Origin: Massilia rubra
GTDB taxonomy: Bacteria; Pseudomonadota; Gammaproteobacteria; Burkholderiales; Burkholderiaceae_D
Assembly (NCBI RefSeq): GCF_011682065.1
Contig: NZ_VUYU01000007.1
Span: forward strand, 248,001 to 312,000
Length of the DNA stretch: 64,000 nucleotides
Direction of reading: 5' to 3'
The notes under the pieces were generated by a model. That model was given only the letters and a program-made list of their open reading frames with translations. It did not search any database and was not told where the DNA came from. Both the position numbers and the translations under genes were made by a program. Position 1 is the first letter of the stretch. Each line of letters opens with the position of its first letter. Shown one piece after another: positions 55,356-63,542 of this stretch.

Positions 55356-56162
55356 TCAGGGTGTCTGGCCGGGCGCCAGGCACATATGGAATTTGCCGTC
55401 GCTTCGCGTCACTTTGAGACCGGCGAACTTGCCTTCCGCCACGACGATATCGACACTGTGGTCCTCGCGCGTCCTGGCGTTATAGGTAAATTTCTTCGAC
55501 CCATACTCCCCCATGTGAAACATGATCATTTCGGTATTGCCCTTGTTCAAGTCATATGACTGATCGAACACGCGCAGCACGCCCTGTTGCACGCGGTAGG
55601 TAAAAGGAAGTTTCTTTTTCTTGTCGCCATTCGTCACGCAGGTGAGTTTCGCTTCGACATCGAGCACATGGCCGTACAGCGAGAAAAGCGTGGGCGCTTG
55701 CAGTGGTTTGGGCACCGGTACGGTACACTGGACCGCTTGCTGATCGTCTATGACGGCAATGTAGATGTTCCCATTCTCGCTCCCGGCAATGGAAAGGTAA
55801 ACGTCGTTGTCGTTTGCGTTTATCTCAATTTTGAGCGCGCCGTCCGCCGCAATGCTGCGCAGCAGGGAGACATCGTCCCGTACGACGCCTTTCATCTTCC
55901 CGGATGAGAACGTTCCATCCTCCGCAATGCGAATCGATCCTCCCGGGCGCTTGCTGTTCGGCTCCTTGACCTTTTCCTGTGCACAGTCGACGCTGTAGGT
56001 CCCCGCGAGCAGCTTGAGCAAGGGTGCCGAACCGTACCACACCGGTGCCGCTGGCGCCGCGGCAGCCACGGCCGTGGAACTGAACAGGAGGGCGGCGCAC
56101 CCGCCCACGACAGCCGCGACGCATCGTGTCGTCATCGGAACAACATTAAATTGAACAGCCAT
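55356..56162 (-). CDS. Secreted protein of unknown function
   Basis: The protein has 268 residues from ATG 56162. A hydrophobic, alanine-rich segment (VAAVVGGCAALLFSSTAVAA) near the N-terminus looks like a signal peptide; an internal ATG at 56135 would place it right at the start. The mature part is mostly beta and contains CAQEKVKEPNSKRPGGSIRI, AVIDDQQAVQCTVPVP, and cysteines that may pair. I recognise no family. It is transcribed alone. Confidence 0.7.
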   Translation of the reverse strand: MAVQFNVVPMTTRCVAAVVGGCAALLFSSTAVAAAAPAAPVWYGSAPLLKLLAGTYSVDCAQEKVKEPNSKRPGGSIRIAEDGTFSSGKMKGVVRDDVSLLRSIAADGALKIEINANDNDVYLSIAGSENGNIYIAVIDDQQAVQCTVPVPKPLQAPTLFSLYGHVLDVEAKLTCVTNGDKKKKLPFTYRVQQGVLRVFDQSYDLNKGNTEMIMFHMGEYGSKKFTYNARTREDHSVDIVVAEGKFAGLKVTRSDGKFHMCLAPGQTP

Positions 56163-56360
56163 GGCTTGGGATTCCATTCTTGATGAAGAAGTCAGGGCAA
56201 AACGGCGCGTGTCCTGCGCGCCGGGACACGCAGGAGTCGGATTGCCGAATCGGCCATTTTGGTTGGTAAGTAACTTTTTGTCAACGAATGAGGAGTCAGC
56301 TATCCCGGGCGGAGGCCTGACAATTGCCCGCCAGGGAAAGCCCGGCGGGAGCGGGGGTTG

Positions 56361-56519
56361 AAGTAAGTGCGCATAAATTCTTGTCATTTCTAGCTTCCAT
56401 AAGCGGCGCCTTGCTGTGTTGCCCACCGCTAGCAGTGCTCGCACTGCGTCGCGGCGTGCGCCTTGCCAGGCATCCGCTTCTGTTCGCTATAAATGACAAT
56501 AATTTCTGCACACTTACTT
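56361..56519. mobile_element. MITE-like inverted-repeat element, 159 bp
   Basis: The 34-base ends AAGTAAGTGCGCATAAATTC.. (56361-56394) and ..CACTTACTT (56486-56519) are inverted copies with 30 of 34 positions identical. The similarity continues inward (AAGCGG). The arms are AT-rich while the centre is GC-rich and holds its own hairpin GCAGTG-CTCG-CACTGC. No coding frame lies inside. The right end reaches the last two bases of the TAA stop codon of the alpha-carbonic anhydrase. No target-site duplication is obvious. A MITE or a large RNA hairpin are both possible. Confidence 0.65.
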
Positions 56520-57339
56520 AGTTGCTTTCCTTGATCACACGTCCGTTCAAGTGTTGCACCGGACGGGCGTTGTGCTTGTACAGCTTGTGAAACTGGGCCA
56601 GCTGCGCCTTCGACATTTCCACCGGCGTTTTCAGCACGAACCAGTTCGCTTCTTCGCTGCATGGCGGCGTGGTCAAGGAGCCCGGGAAGTTGTAGTAACC
56701 CTGGGTCGGCGGCAAAATCCCCGTCATGTCGATCGTCACGCCATCGACCGCCTGCTCGACTTCGGCTTCCTTCGGCAGATTGTTAAAAATATTGGTCAGC
56801 GCCGGGTTTTCCTTGCCCAGCTTGAACAAGACCGCCACCACGGCCAGCTTGTTGTCGGCATTCTTGTGTACCAGGTGCAATCCCAAGGGATACTGCTTGC
56901 CGTTGATGCGCTCTTCGCTCGGCGTATGGAAATGGAATTGCAGCAATTCATGGCGCACGCCACCGATCGACATCCCGCTGCCCGGCGCATAATTGACCTG
57001 CACCGTGTGCCCGTTATCGATGATTTTCAGCGGCGACGGCTGGTACTCGAACACAATCGGATCGAGCTGGGACTTGGTGGTGGCGTTGGTGCGGATATCG
57101 ATCGGCGACTGCGCGTGGCCGGTCTTGCAGATAACATAGTCGGACTTGAGGCCGCCCCATTTGGCCGGCCCGGTGGCGCCGTTGTACGTCCACTCATGTT
57201 GGGCATGCTTGGCATGCGCGGCTGGCGCCGCTGTTGGCGCGGCTGCTGGCGCTTGCGCCCCGGCCGGCGCCTGGGCGTGTGCCGACAGCGGCAGGATGGC
57301 GGCCAGCGCCAGCGAAACGACGGTCATACGTGAAAACAT
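56518..57339 (-). CDS. Periplasmic alpha-class carbonic anhydrase
   Basis: The protein has 273 residues. A signal peptide ends at AHAQ, and an Ala/Pro-rich linker precedes the catalytic domain. The alpha-class signature is clear: GHAQSPIDIR, the three zinc histidines in LLQFHFHTPSEERING and LGLHLVHKN, then YNFPGSLTTPPCSEEANWFV. It hydrates CO2 in the periplasm. The start at 57339 has AAGGA upstream. The stop codon lies at the edge of the inverted-repeat element that follows. Confidence 0.96.
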   Translation of the reverse strand: MFSRMTVVSLALAAILPLSAHAQAPAGAQAPAAAPTAAPAAHAKHAQHEWTYNGATGPAKWGGLKSDYVICKTGHAQSPIDIRTNATTKSQLDPIVFEYQPSPLKIIDNGHTVQVNYAPGSGMSIGGVRHELLQFHFHTPSEERINGKQYPLGLHLVHKNADNKLAVVAVLFKLGKENPALTNIFNNLPKEAEVEQAVDGVTIDMTGILPPTQGYYNFPGSLTTPPCSEEANWFVLKTPVEMSKAQLAQFHKLYKHNARPVQHLNGRVIKESN

Positions 57340-57564
57340 GTGAGTTCCTTTGATCGAATGGGGTACCGTATGGAGTGGCGTCGCGGCGGGGGCATGGCCG
57401 CCCAACTGCACAGGAACGCGTCGTGGCGCTCGCTCTGTCCGGCAATAATATCTTGTCTTAGCACAAGTAAATACAGCAAAGCTTGCACCTGCTGCAAAGA
57501 CGCAACACAAATGCTGGCGCGGTCCCGTTGACCCAAGTGTGGAAAATACTAATGGAGTAAAAAT

Positions 57565-57933
57565 TTGAATCAGGAAAATAATCGGCTGGAAACTATTCGC
57601 ACCCTGGCGCGCACCTTCGTCGAGGAGCGCGACTGGGGCCAGTTCCACACGCCCAAGAATTTATCGTCGGCGTTGTCGGTGGAAGCGGCCGAGCTGCTGG
57701 AACATTTCCAGTGGCTCAAGACCGGAACGCAGGAAGAATTGGGGGCGGACAAACTTGTGCAGGTACGCCACGAAATGGCCGACGTGCTGGTCTACCTGGT
57801 CTTGTTGGCGGACCAGCTCGATATCGACCTGGGCGCGGCGGTGCAGGAAAAGATGGTGCTCAACCGGGCCAAATACCCGGCCGACAAGGTGCGCGGCGAT
57901 GCGCGCAAATACCACGAATACCCGCCGGACTGA
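57565..57933 (+). CDS. MazG-like nucleotide pyrophosphohydrolase
   Basis: The protein has 122 residues. The all-alpha NTP-PPase fold shows in FVEERDWGQFHTPKNLSSAL, SVEAAELLEHFQWLK (the EExxE-type metal site), VRHEMADVLVYLVLLADQL and KMVLNRAKYPADKVRG. These enzymes cleave nucleoside triphosphates to monophosphates and often clear abnormal nucleotides. The frame begins with TTG at 57565, seven bases after GGAG; there is no earlier in-frame ATG close by, so the TTG start is likely genuine. Confidence 0.9.
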   Translation: MNQENNRLETIRTLARTFVEERDWGQFHTPKNLSSALSVEAAELLEHFQWLKTGTQEELGADKLVQVRHEMADVLVYLVLLADQLDIDLGAAVQEKMVLNRAKYPADKVRGDARKYHEYPPD

Positions 57934-57963
57934 GCCGGCGGGCTTGCTTGACCAGGCCCTGAG

Positions 57964-59418
57964 TTACAGCCCGCCCATGCAGATGTACTTGATCACCAGA
58001 TAGTCGTCGATGCCGTAGCGCGAGCCTTCGCGTCCCAGTCCCGACTGCTTGACGCCGCCGAACGGCGCCACCTCGGTCGAAATCAGGCCGGTGTTGACCC
58101 CGACCATGCCTGTTTCCAGGGCATCGGCCACGCGCCACACGCGCCCGATGTCGCGCGAGTAAAAGTACGCCGCCAGCCCGAATTCGGTGTCGTTGGCCAT
58201 GGCGATGACATCTTCCTCGGTATCGAAGCGGAACAGGGGCGCGAGCGGGCCGAAGGTTTCTTCGGTGGCCACCTGCATCTTCGACGTCACGTCGGCCAGC
58301 ACGGTCGGCTCGAAAAAGCTGTGTCCCAGGGCGTGGCGCTTGCCGCCGGTCAGCAGGCGCGCGCCTTTCGCGAGCGCGTCGGCGATGTGCTCCTCGACCT
58401 TGACGACGGCCTTTTCCTCGATCAGCGGGCCTTGCGTCACGCCCACATCCTGGCCGTTGCCGACTTTCAGCTTGGCCACCGCCGCCACCAGTTTTTCGGC
58501 GAAGCGCTCGTACACCCCATCCTGCACATACAGGCGGTTGGCGCACACGCAGGTCTGGCCGGCGTTGCGGTACTTGGACGCGATCGCCCCTTCCACCGCC
58601 GCATCGAGGTCGGCGTCGTCGAACACGATGAATGGCGCGTTGCCGCCCAACTCCAGCGACAGCTTCTTGATGGTCGGCGCGCACTGCTCCATCAGCACGC
58701 GGCCGACCTGGGTGGAGCCGGTGAAGGTGAGTTTGCGCACCAGCGGATTGCCGGTCATTTCGGCGCCGATCGCTTTCGAATCGCCCGTGATCACGCTGAA
58801 CACGCCCTTGGGCACGCCCGCGCGCTCGGCCAGTTCGGCCAACGCCAGGGCCGAGAACGGGGTCAGCTCGGCCGGCTTGACCACCATCGGGCAGCCGGCC
58901 GCCAGCGCGGGGCCGACCTTGCGCGTGATCATCGCCGCCGGAAAATTCCACGGCGTAATCGCCGCGCACACGCCGATCGGCTCCTTGGTCACCACCAGGC
59001 GCCGGTCGGGCCAGGGCGACTGCAGGGTGTCGCCTTCGATCCGCTTGCCTTCCTCGGCGAACCACTCGATGAACGACGCCGCGTAGGCGATTTCGCCCTT
59101 CGATTCGGAGAGCGGCTTGCCTTGTTCGGCGGTCATGATCAGGGCCAGGTCGTCGGCGTTCTCGATCATCAGGTCGTTCCATTTGCGCAGAATGACGCTG
59201 CGTTCGCGCGCGCTCTTCTTGCGCCAGGCGGGCCAGGCCGCGTTGGCCGCCGAGATGGCGCGCGCGGCGTCATCCTTGCCCATGCGCGGCACCGTGCCGA
59301 GGGTTTCGCCGGTGGCCGGATTGGTCACGGTGATGGTGGCCGCGTCGCCCGCATCGCACCATTCGCCGTCGATAAAACATTGCTGCCGCAGCAGCGCAGG
59401 GTCTTTGAGATTCAACAT
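57964..59418 (-). CDS. gabD: NAD(P)-dependent succinate-semialdehyde dehydrogenase
   Basis: The protein has 484 residues, the usual GabD length. It oxidises succinate semialdehyde to succinate. Marks are CFIDGEWCDAG at the start, EPIGVCAAITPWNFPAAMI, KKLSLELGGNAPFIVFDDAD with the general-base glutamate, and NAGQTCVCANRLYVQ with the catalytic cysteine; the end VIKYICMGGL is typical. It lies divergent from, and 2 kb before, the puuD-puuA-aminotransferase genes and would complete their route from putrescine through GABA to succinate. Confidence 0.94.
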   Translation of the reverse strand: MLNLKDPALLRQQCFIDGEWCDAGDAATITVTNPATGETLGTVPRMGKDDAARAISAANAAWPAWRKKSARERSVILRKWNDLMIENADDLALIMTAEQGKPLSESKGEIAYAASFIEWFAEEGKRIEGDTLQSPWPDRRLVVTKEPIGVCAAITPWNFPAAMITRKVGPALAAGCPMVVKPAELTPFSALALAELAERAGVPKGVFSVITGDSKAIGAEMTGNPLVRKLTFTGSTQVGRVLMEQCAPTIKKLSLELGGNAPFIVFDDADLDAAVEGAIASKYRNAGQTCVCANRLYVQDGVYERFAEKLVAAVAKLKVGNGQDVGVTQGPLIEEKAVVKVEEHIADALAKGARLLTGGKRHALGHSFFEPTVLADVTSKMQVATEETFGPLAPLFRFDTEEDVIAMANDTEFGLAAYFYSRDIGRVWRVADALETGMVGVNTGLISTEVAPFGGVKQSGLGREGSRYGIDDYLVIKYICMGGL

Positions 59419-59705
59419 AACAGGGCTTTCGTGATCGGGCTTGGCGCGAGGCCGGGCAATCATCTTAGCGTTTTTTGCAACTGGTTGCCGGGCAGCGGAG
59501 CGCGCGTGCTGCGATGCTTGCCACCAAGCAGCATTCGGTCGCTGCCGTCTTGATCGCGCGCAGGCCGTCTGCATTCTGCGGGGAACTTCTTGTGACGGCA
59601 CAAACCCGGACGCCGCGCCGCGACCATCCTGAACGGTGACGGCGCCGCTTCCGGCGTTGCCCGGTATCCCTGCGGGAACCGTCACCGCTCACGATGAGGT
59701 GCCTT

Positions 59706-60953
59706 ATGCGTCAAGCTGCCCGCTTTCTTCCCACATTGGTGCTGTGCGCCGCCTGCCTGCCGGCGCTGGCCGCGCCGGCGCCGCGCTACAGCATCACCAC
59801 CATCCTGGCCGGCCAGTTCGACTATGTTGAAGCGACCGGCATCAACAACCGCGGCGACGTGGTCGGCGGTACCTACGTGACCGGGCAGGAGTGGCGCGGC
59901 TACCTGTTCGCCGACGGGCGCACGACGCAGCTGGGCAGCCTGGGCGGCCAGTACACGCGCGTGCAGGCGATCAACGAGGCGCGCCAGATCGTGGGCGAAT
60001 CGCGCACGCTCGACGGCATCAGCCACGCCGTCATGTTCAGCGGCGCCACGGTGACCAACCTGACGCCGTGGGCGCTCAGGGACAGCGCCGCCTCCGCCAT
60101 CAACAACGCCGGCACGGCGGTCGGCGCGATTCCCTGCGACTGCCTGGAGTTCCACGCCACCCGCTTCACGCGCGGCGGCGGCGTGTCCGACCTGGGCACG
60201 CTGGGCGGCAAGTCGAGTAACGCCGACGGCATCAACAACGCCGGACAGATCGTCGGCTGGGCCGCGCTGGCCGGTCCCTATACCCCGCGCGCCTTCCTGT
60301 ACGAGAAGGGCAAGATGCGCGACCTCGGCACCCTGGGCGGTGAATGGTCGAGCGCGAGCGCGATCAACGAGGCGGGGCATGTCGCCGGCAGCTCTGCGCT
60401 GGGCGGGCAAGCGGGCGACCACGCCTTTTTGTACGTGAACGGCGTGATGAGCGACCTGGGCGCCTTGTCCGGCATGGACAGCGCGGCGCGCGGCATGAAC
60501 AATGCGGGGCAGGTGGTGGGGCTGTCCTACCAGGGCTGGGACATCAACGAGGCGGTCTTGTGGGAGGGCGGGGCGCTGTTCAATCTGAACAGCCTGATCG
60601 ACCCGGCGTCCGGCTGGCACCTGACCGATGCCGGCGCGATCAATGACCTCGGGCAGATTGCGGCCAGCGGCTGTCATCAGGGGCTGGGCATATGCGGCAT
60701 GCTGCGGCTCGATCCGGCCAGCATGGCGCCGGTACCGGAACCGTCGACCTGGGCCATGCTGCTGGCCGGGCTGGCGCTGGTGGGTGTGCGCATCCGGCGC
60801 CGCAAAGTCCGTCATTCCCGCGCAGGCGGCTGTCTCAAAACGCTAAAATCACCGCTAGGCGGTAGACTCTTATCCGTCATTCCCGCGCAGGCGGGAATCC
60901 AAGGCACTGTCGCTCAGCTAAGATGCCTTGGATTCCCGCCTGCGCGGGAATGA
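59706..60953 (+). CDS. HAF-repeat PEP-CTERM surface protein with repeat-derived tail
   Basis: The protein has 415 residues. After a signal peptide, at least six repeats of the HAF type are visible: GINNRGDVVG, AINEARQIVG, AINNAGTAVG, GINNAGQIVG, AINEAGHVAG and GMNNAGQVVG. The PEP-CTERM sorting signal is VPEPSTWAMLLAGLALVGV followed by RIRRRK. Normally translation would stop here, but the frame runs about 45 residues further through a partial and a full dispersed palindrome, ending SVIPAQAGIQ and then LGFPPARE. The start at 59706 has GAGG upstream; an ATG at 59694 is possible. Confidence 0.88.
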   Translation: MRQAARFLPTLVLCAACLPALAAPAPRYSITTILAGQFDYVEATGINNRGDVVGGTYVTGQEWRGYLFADGRTTQLGSLGGQYTRVQAINEARQIVGESRTLDGISHAVMFSGATVTNLTPWALRDSAASAINNAGTAVGAIPCDCLEFHATRFTRGGGVSDLGTLGGKSSNADGINNAGQIVGWAALAGPYTPRAFLYEKGKMRDLGTLGGEWSSASAINEAGHVAGSSALGGQAGDHAFLYVNGVMSDLGALSGMDSAARGMNNAGQVVGLSYQGWDINEAVLWEGGALFNLNSLIDPASGWHLTDAGAINDLGQIAASGCHQGLGICGMLRLDPASMAPVPEPSTWAMLLAGLALVGVRIRRRKVRHSRAGGCLKTLKSPLGGRLLSVIPAQAGIQGTVAQLRCLGFPPARE

Positions 60954-60956
60954 CGG
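60809..60956. repeat. Half copy plus full copy of the dispersed palindromic repeat
   Basis: A half copy, CCGTCATTCCCGCGCAGGCG (60809-60829), is followed 44 bases later by a full palindrome (60874-60956) with CCGTCATTCCCGCGCAGGCG and its exact reverse complement at the end. Both lie within the reading frame of the PEP-CTERM gene. Confidence 0.92.
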
Positions 60957-61194
60957 AACGGCATCGGGGTCTGACCTCAATTAAGAAATTAGTTGTACTT
61001 TTGCAATATCACGGTCGGCGGCGGTTCGTGTTGGCATGTTTGACAACTTGCCGGTAAGCTCTAACCATGGCTTGGCGCATTGATCTGCGCCAAACCTATG
61101 TTGTCCATTTGAAATGGATCAAGCAGCGCTCGCCATCAGGCCGATTAGCCATTATGATGAACCGGGTGCGTCATTCGTTCCTATACCGACAATC

Positions 61195-61950
61195 ATGCGC
61201 CGTCCTATCGTCCTTGTTCCCGCTTGCACGCGCCAGATCGGCCCTCATCCGTATCACGCCGCGCAGCTAAAATATGTCGACGCCGTCGTCCTCGGCGCCG
61301 ACTGCGCTCCCATGGTCCTGCCCGCGCTCGGCGCCGCGCTCGACCTCGAAGCATCGCTCTCCGTATGCGACGGCATCATGCTGACCGGCTCGGCCTCGAA
61401 CGTGCATCCGAGCTACTACGACCAGGACGTGCGCGACCCGAGCCTGCCGCAGGACCCGGCGCGCGACGCCACCACCTTGCCGCTGATCCGCGCCGCCCTC
61501 GAGCGCGGCATTCCCATCATCGCGGTGTGCCGCGGTTTCCAGGAGATGAACGTGGCCCTCGGCGGCAGCCTGTACCAGGCGGTGCAGGAAGTCGAAGGCA
61601 AGATGGACCACCGCGAAGACCCGGACGCCTCCATCGAAGACCAGTACGGCCCGGCCCACGATGTGACCGTCACACCCGGCGGCGCCTTCCAGCGCATGCT
61701 CGGCGGCTTGACGCGCATCGCCGTCAATTCGCTGCACGGGCAGGGCGTCGATCGGCTCGCGCCCGGCATCGCCATCGAAGCGGTCTCGCACGACGGCTTG
61801 GTGGAAGCATTCTCGGTGCCGTCCGCGCCTGGCTTTACCCTGGCCGTGCAGTGGCATCCCGAGTGGCTGATTCTTGAAAACCCGGCCTCGATGGCCATGT
61901 TCGGCGCCTTCGGCCAGGCCTGCCGCGCTTTCCAGGCGAGGCGCGCATGA
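61195..61950 (+). CDS. puuD: Class I glutamine amidotransferase, gamma-glutamyl-GABA hydrolase-like
   Basis: The protein has 251 residues. The catalytic cysteine is Cys112 in IIAVCRGFQEMNVALGG, and the His-Glu pair is in AVQWHPEWLI. HREDPDASIEDQYGPAHDV is typical of PuuD-type hydrolases, which release GABA from gamma-glutamyl-GABA. The start at 61195 gives the expected N-terminus MRRPIVLVPACTRQIG but has no clear ribosome binding site; ATG 61114 is an alternative. The puuA-like synthetase gene lies downstream. Confidence 0.9.
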   Translation: MRRPIVLVPACTRQIGPHPYHAAQLKYVDAVVLGADCAPMVLPALGAALDLEASLSVCDGIMLTGSASNVHPSYYDQDVRDPSLPQDPARDATTLPLIRAALERGIPIIAVCRGFQEMNVALGGSLYQAVQEVEGKMDHREDPDASIEDQYGPAHDVTVTPGGAFQRMLGGLTRIAVNSLHGQGVDRLAPGIAIEAVSHDGLVEAFSVPSAPGFTLAVQWHPEWLILENPASMAMFGAFGQACRAFQARRA

Positions 61951-62112
61951 ACATCCGCAGCGCCAGCCGCTACGAAAAGTGGGCCCTCTGCTGCGTGCCT
62001 TAGCGCCGCTTGCCATCCTCGGTTCCACAGCACGCCCGCGGCAACTGCCCGCGCGCGCAATGAGCAAACTACAGAGCGCAAATTACAGAGCGCAAACTAC
62101 AGAGAGAACATC

Positions 62113-63483
62113 ATGGCAATTCGCGAAAACTTTACCTACACCGACATGGACCTGTGGCTCAACGAGAAACGGGTCACCGAAATCGAATGCCTGATTCCCG
62201 ACTTGACCGGGGTCGCGCGCGGCAAAATCCTCCCGCGCGGTAAATTCACGCAGGAGCGCGGCATGCGCATCCCCGAGGCGGTGCTGGGCATGACCGTGAC
62301 CGGCAATTACCCGGTCGACGACGAAGCCTACGACCGCGCCATCTCGGCCACCGACCGCGACATGATCCTGAAAGCCGATCCGACCACCATCACCATGGTG
62401 CCGTGGGCGGTCGATCCGACCGCGCAGGTGATCCACGACTGCTATTTCGCCGACGGCAAACTGGTCGACTTCGCGCCGCGCACGGTGCTGCGCCGCGTCT
62501 TGAAGCTGTACGCCGACAAGGGCTGGAAGCCGGTGGTCGCGCCCGAACTCGAGTTCTACCTGACCGCCAAGAACATCGATCCCGACCTGCCCCTGAAACC
62601 GCCGATCGGCCGCAGCGGCCGCGCCGAAACCAGCCGCCAGGTCTACAGCATCGACGCCGTCAACGAGTTCGATCCCCTGTTCGAAGACATCTACGACTAC
62701 TGCGAACTGATGAACCTCGACGTCGACACCCTGATCCACGAGATCGGCGCCGGCCAGATGGAGATCAACTTCCTGCACGGCGATCCGCTCGGTCTCGCCG
62801 ACAAGGTGTTCTTCTTCAAGCGCACCCTGCGCGAAGCGGCCCTCAAGCACGATATGTACGCCACCTTCATGGCCAAGCCGATGGCCGGCGAACCCGGTTC
62901 GGCCATGCACGTGCACCAGAGCGTGGTCGATACCAAGACCGGGCTGAATATCTTCAGCAGCGAAGACGGCTCGGCATCGCCCCTGTTCAAGCAGTACATC
63001 GGCGGCCTGCAGCGCTACATGCCCTCGGCCATGGCGATCGTCGCGCCGTACGTCAATTCGTACCGCCGCATCGTGCGCCACACCGCCGCCCCGATCAACA
63101 TCCAGTGGGGCCTGGACAACCGCACGGTGGGCTTTCGCGTGCCGGAGTCCGGCGTGCAGGACCGCCGCGTGGAAAACCGCATCATCGGCGCCGACGCCAA
63201 TCCCTACCTGGCGCTGGCCGTCACCCTGGCCTGCGGCTACCTCGGCATGACCGAGCAGTTGGAACCGACCGCGATGATGAACGGCAGCGCCTACGAAATG
63301 CCGTTCGAACTGCCGCAAGGCCTGCCCGAAGCGCTGCACCTGCTGCGCGCCGAGGACAAGCTGCGCACGGTGCTGGGCGAGCGCTTCATCGATGTGTATG
63401 CGGCCATCAAGGACCTCGAACACCAGGAATTCATGACCGTCATCAGCCCGTGGGAACGCGAACACCTGCTGTTGCACGTGTAA
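62113..63483 (+). CDS. puuA: Glutamine synthetase-family gamma-glutamylputrescine synthetase
   Basis: The protein has 456 residues. It is a glutamine-synthetase fold ligase: ECLIPDLTGVARGKILPR, GAGQMEINFLHGDPL (metal glutamates), SAMHVHQSVVD, the IVRHTAAPINIQWGLDNRTV region and VENRIIGADANPYLALA. The PuuA subgroup joins glutamate to putrescine as the first step of the Puu route; other members act on related polyamines or amines. The flanking puuD-like gene and class III aminotransferase support this reading. An 18-codon frame at 61947-62003 just upstream is probably a remnant. Confidence 0.92.
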   Translation: MAIRENFTYTDMDLWLNEKRVTEIECLIPDLTGVARGKILPRGKFTQERGMRIPEAVLGMTVTGNYPVDDEAYDRAISATDRDMILKADPTTITMVPWAVDPTAQVIHDCYFADGKLVDFAPRTVLRRVLKLYADKGWKPVVAPELEFYLTAKNIDPDLPLKPPIGRSGRAETSRQVYSIDAVNEFDPLFEDIYDYCELMNLDVDTLIHEIGAGQMEINFLHGDPLGLADKVFFFKRTLREAALKHDMYATFMAKPMAGEPGSAMHVHQSVVDTKTGLNIFSSEDGSASPLFKQYIGGLQRYMPSAMAIVAPYVNSYRRIVRHTAAPINIQWGLDNRTVGFRVPESGVQDRRVENRIIGADANPYLALAVTLACGYLGMTEQLEPTAMMNGSAYEMPFELPQGLPEALHLLRAEDKLRTVLGERFIDVYAAIKDLEHQEFMTVISPWEREHLLLHV

Positions 63484-63500
63484 GCATCGCGCAGCACCGA

Positions 63501-63531
63501 CAACAACGATAACAATAACGATAACGATAAA
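63501..63531 (+). repeat. AACGAT/AACAAT microsatellite in a leader
   Basis: CAACAACGATAACAATAACG and its continuation are about five 6-base units between puuA and the aminotransferase, ending three bases before the ribosome binding site (GAGG). Confidence 0.7.
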
Positions 63532-63542
63532 CGAGGTCCATC

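Noticed and set aside
61947-62003. 18-codon frame overlapping the puuD-like stop (starts MNIRSASRYEKWALCC)
   Set aside because: Too short, no ribosome binding site beyond the overlap, no recognisable feature; probably a remnant.
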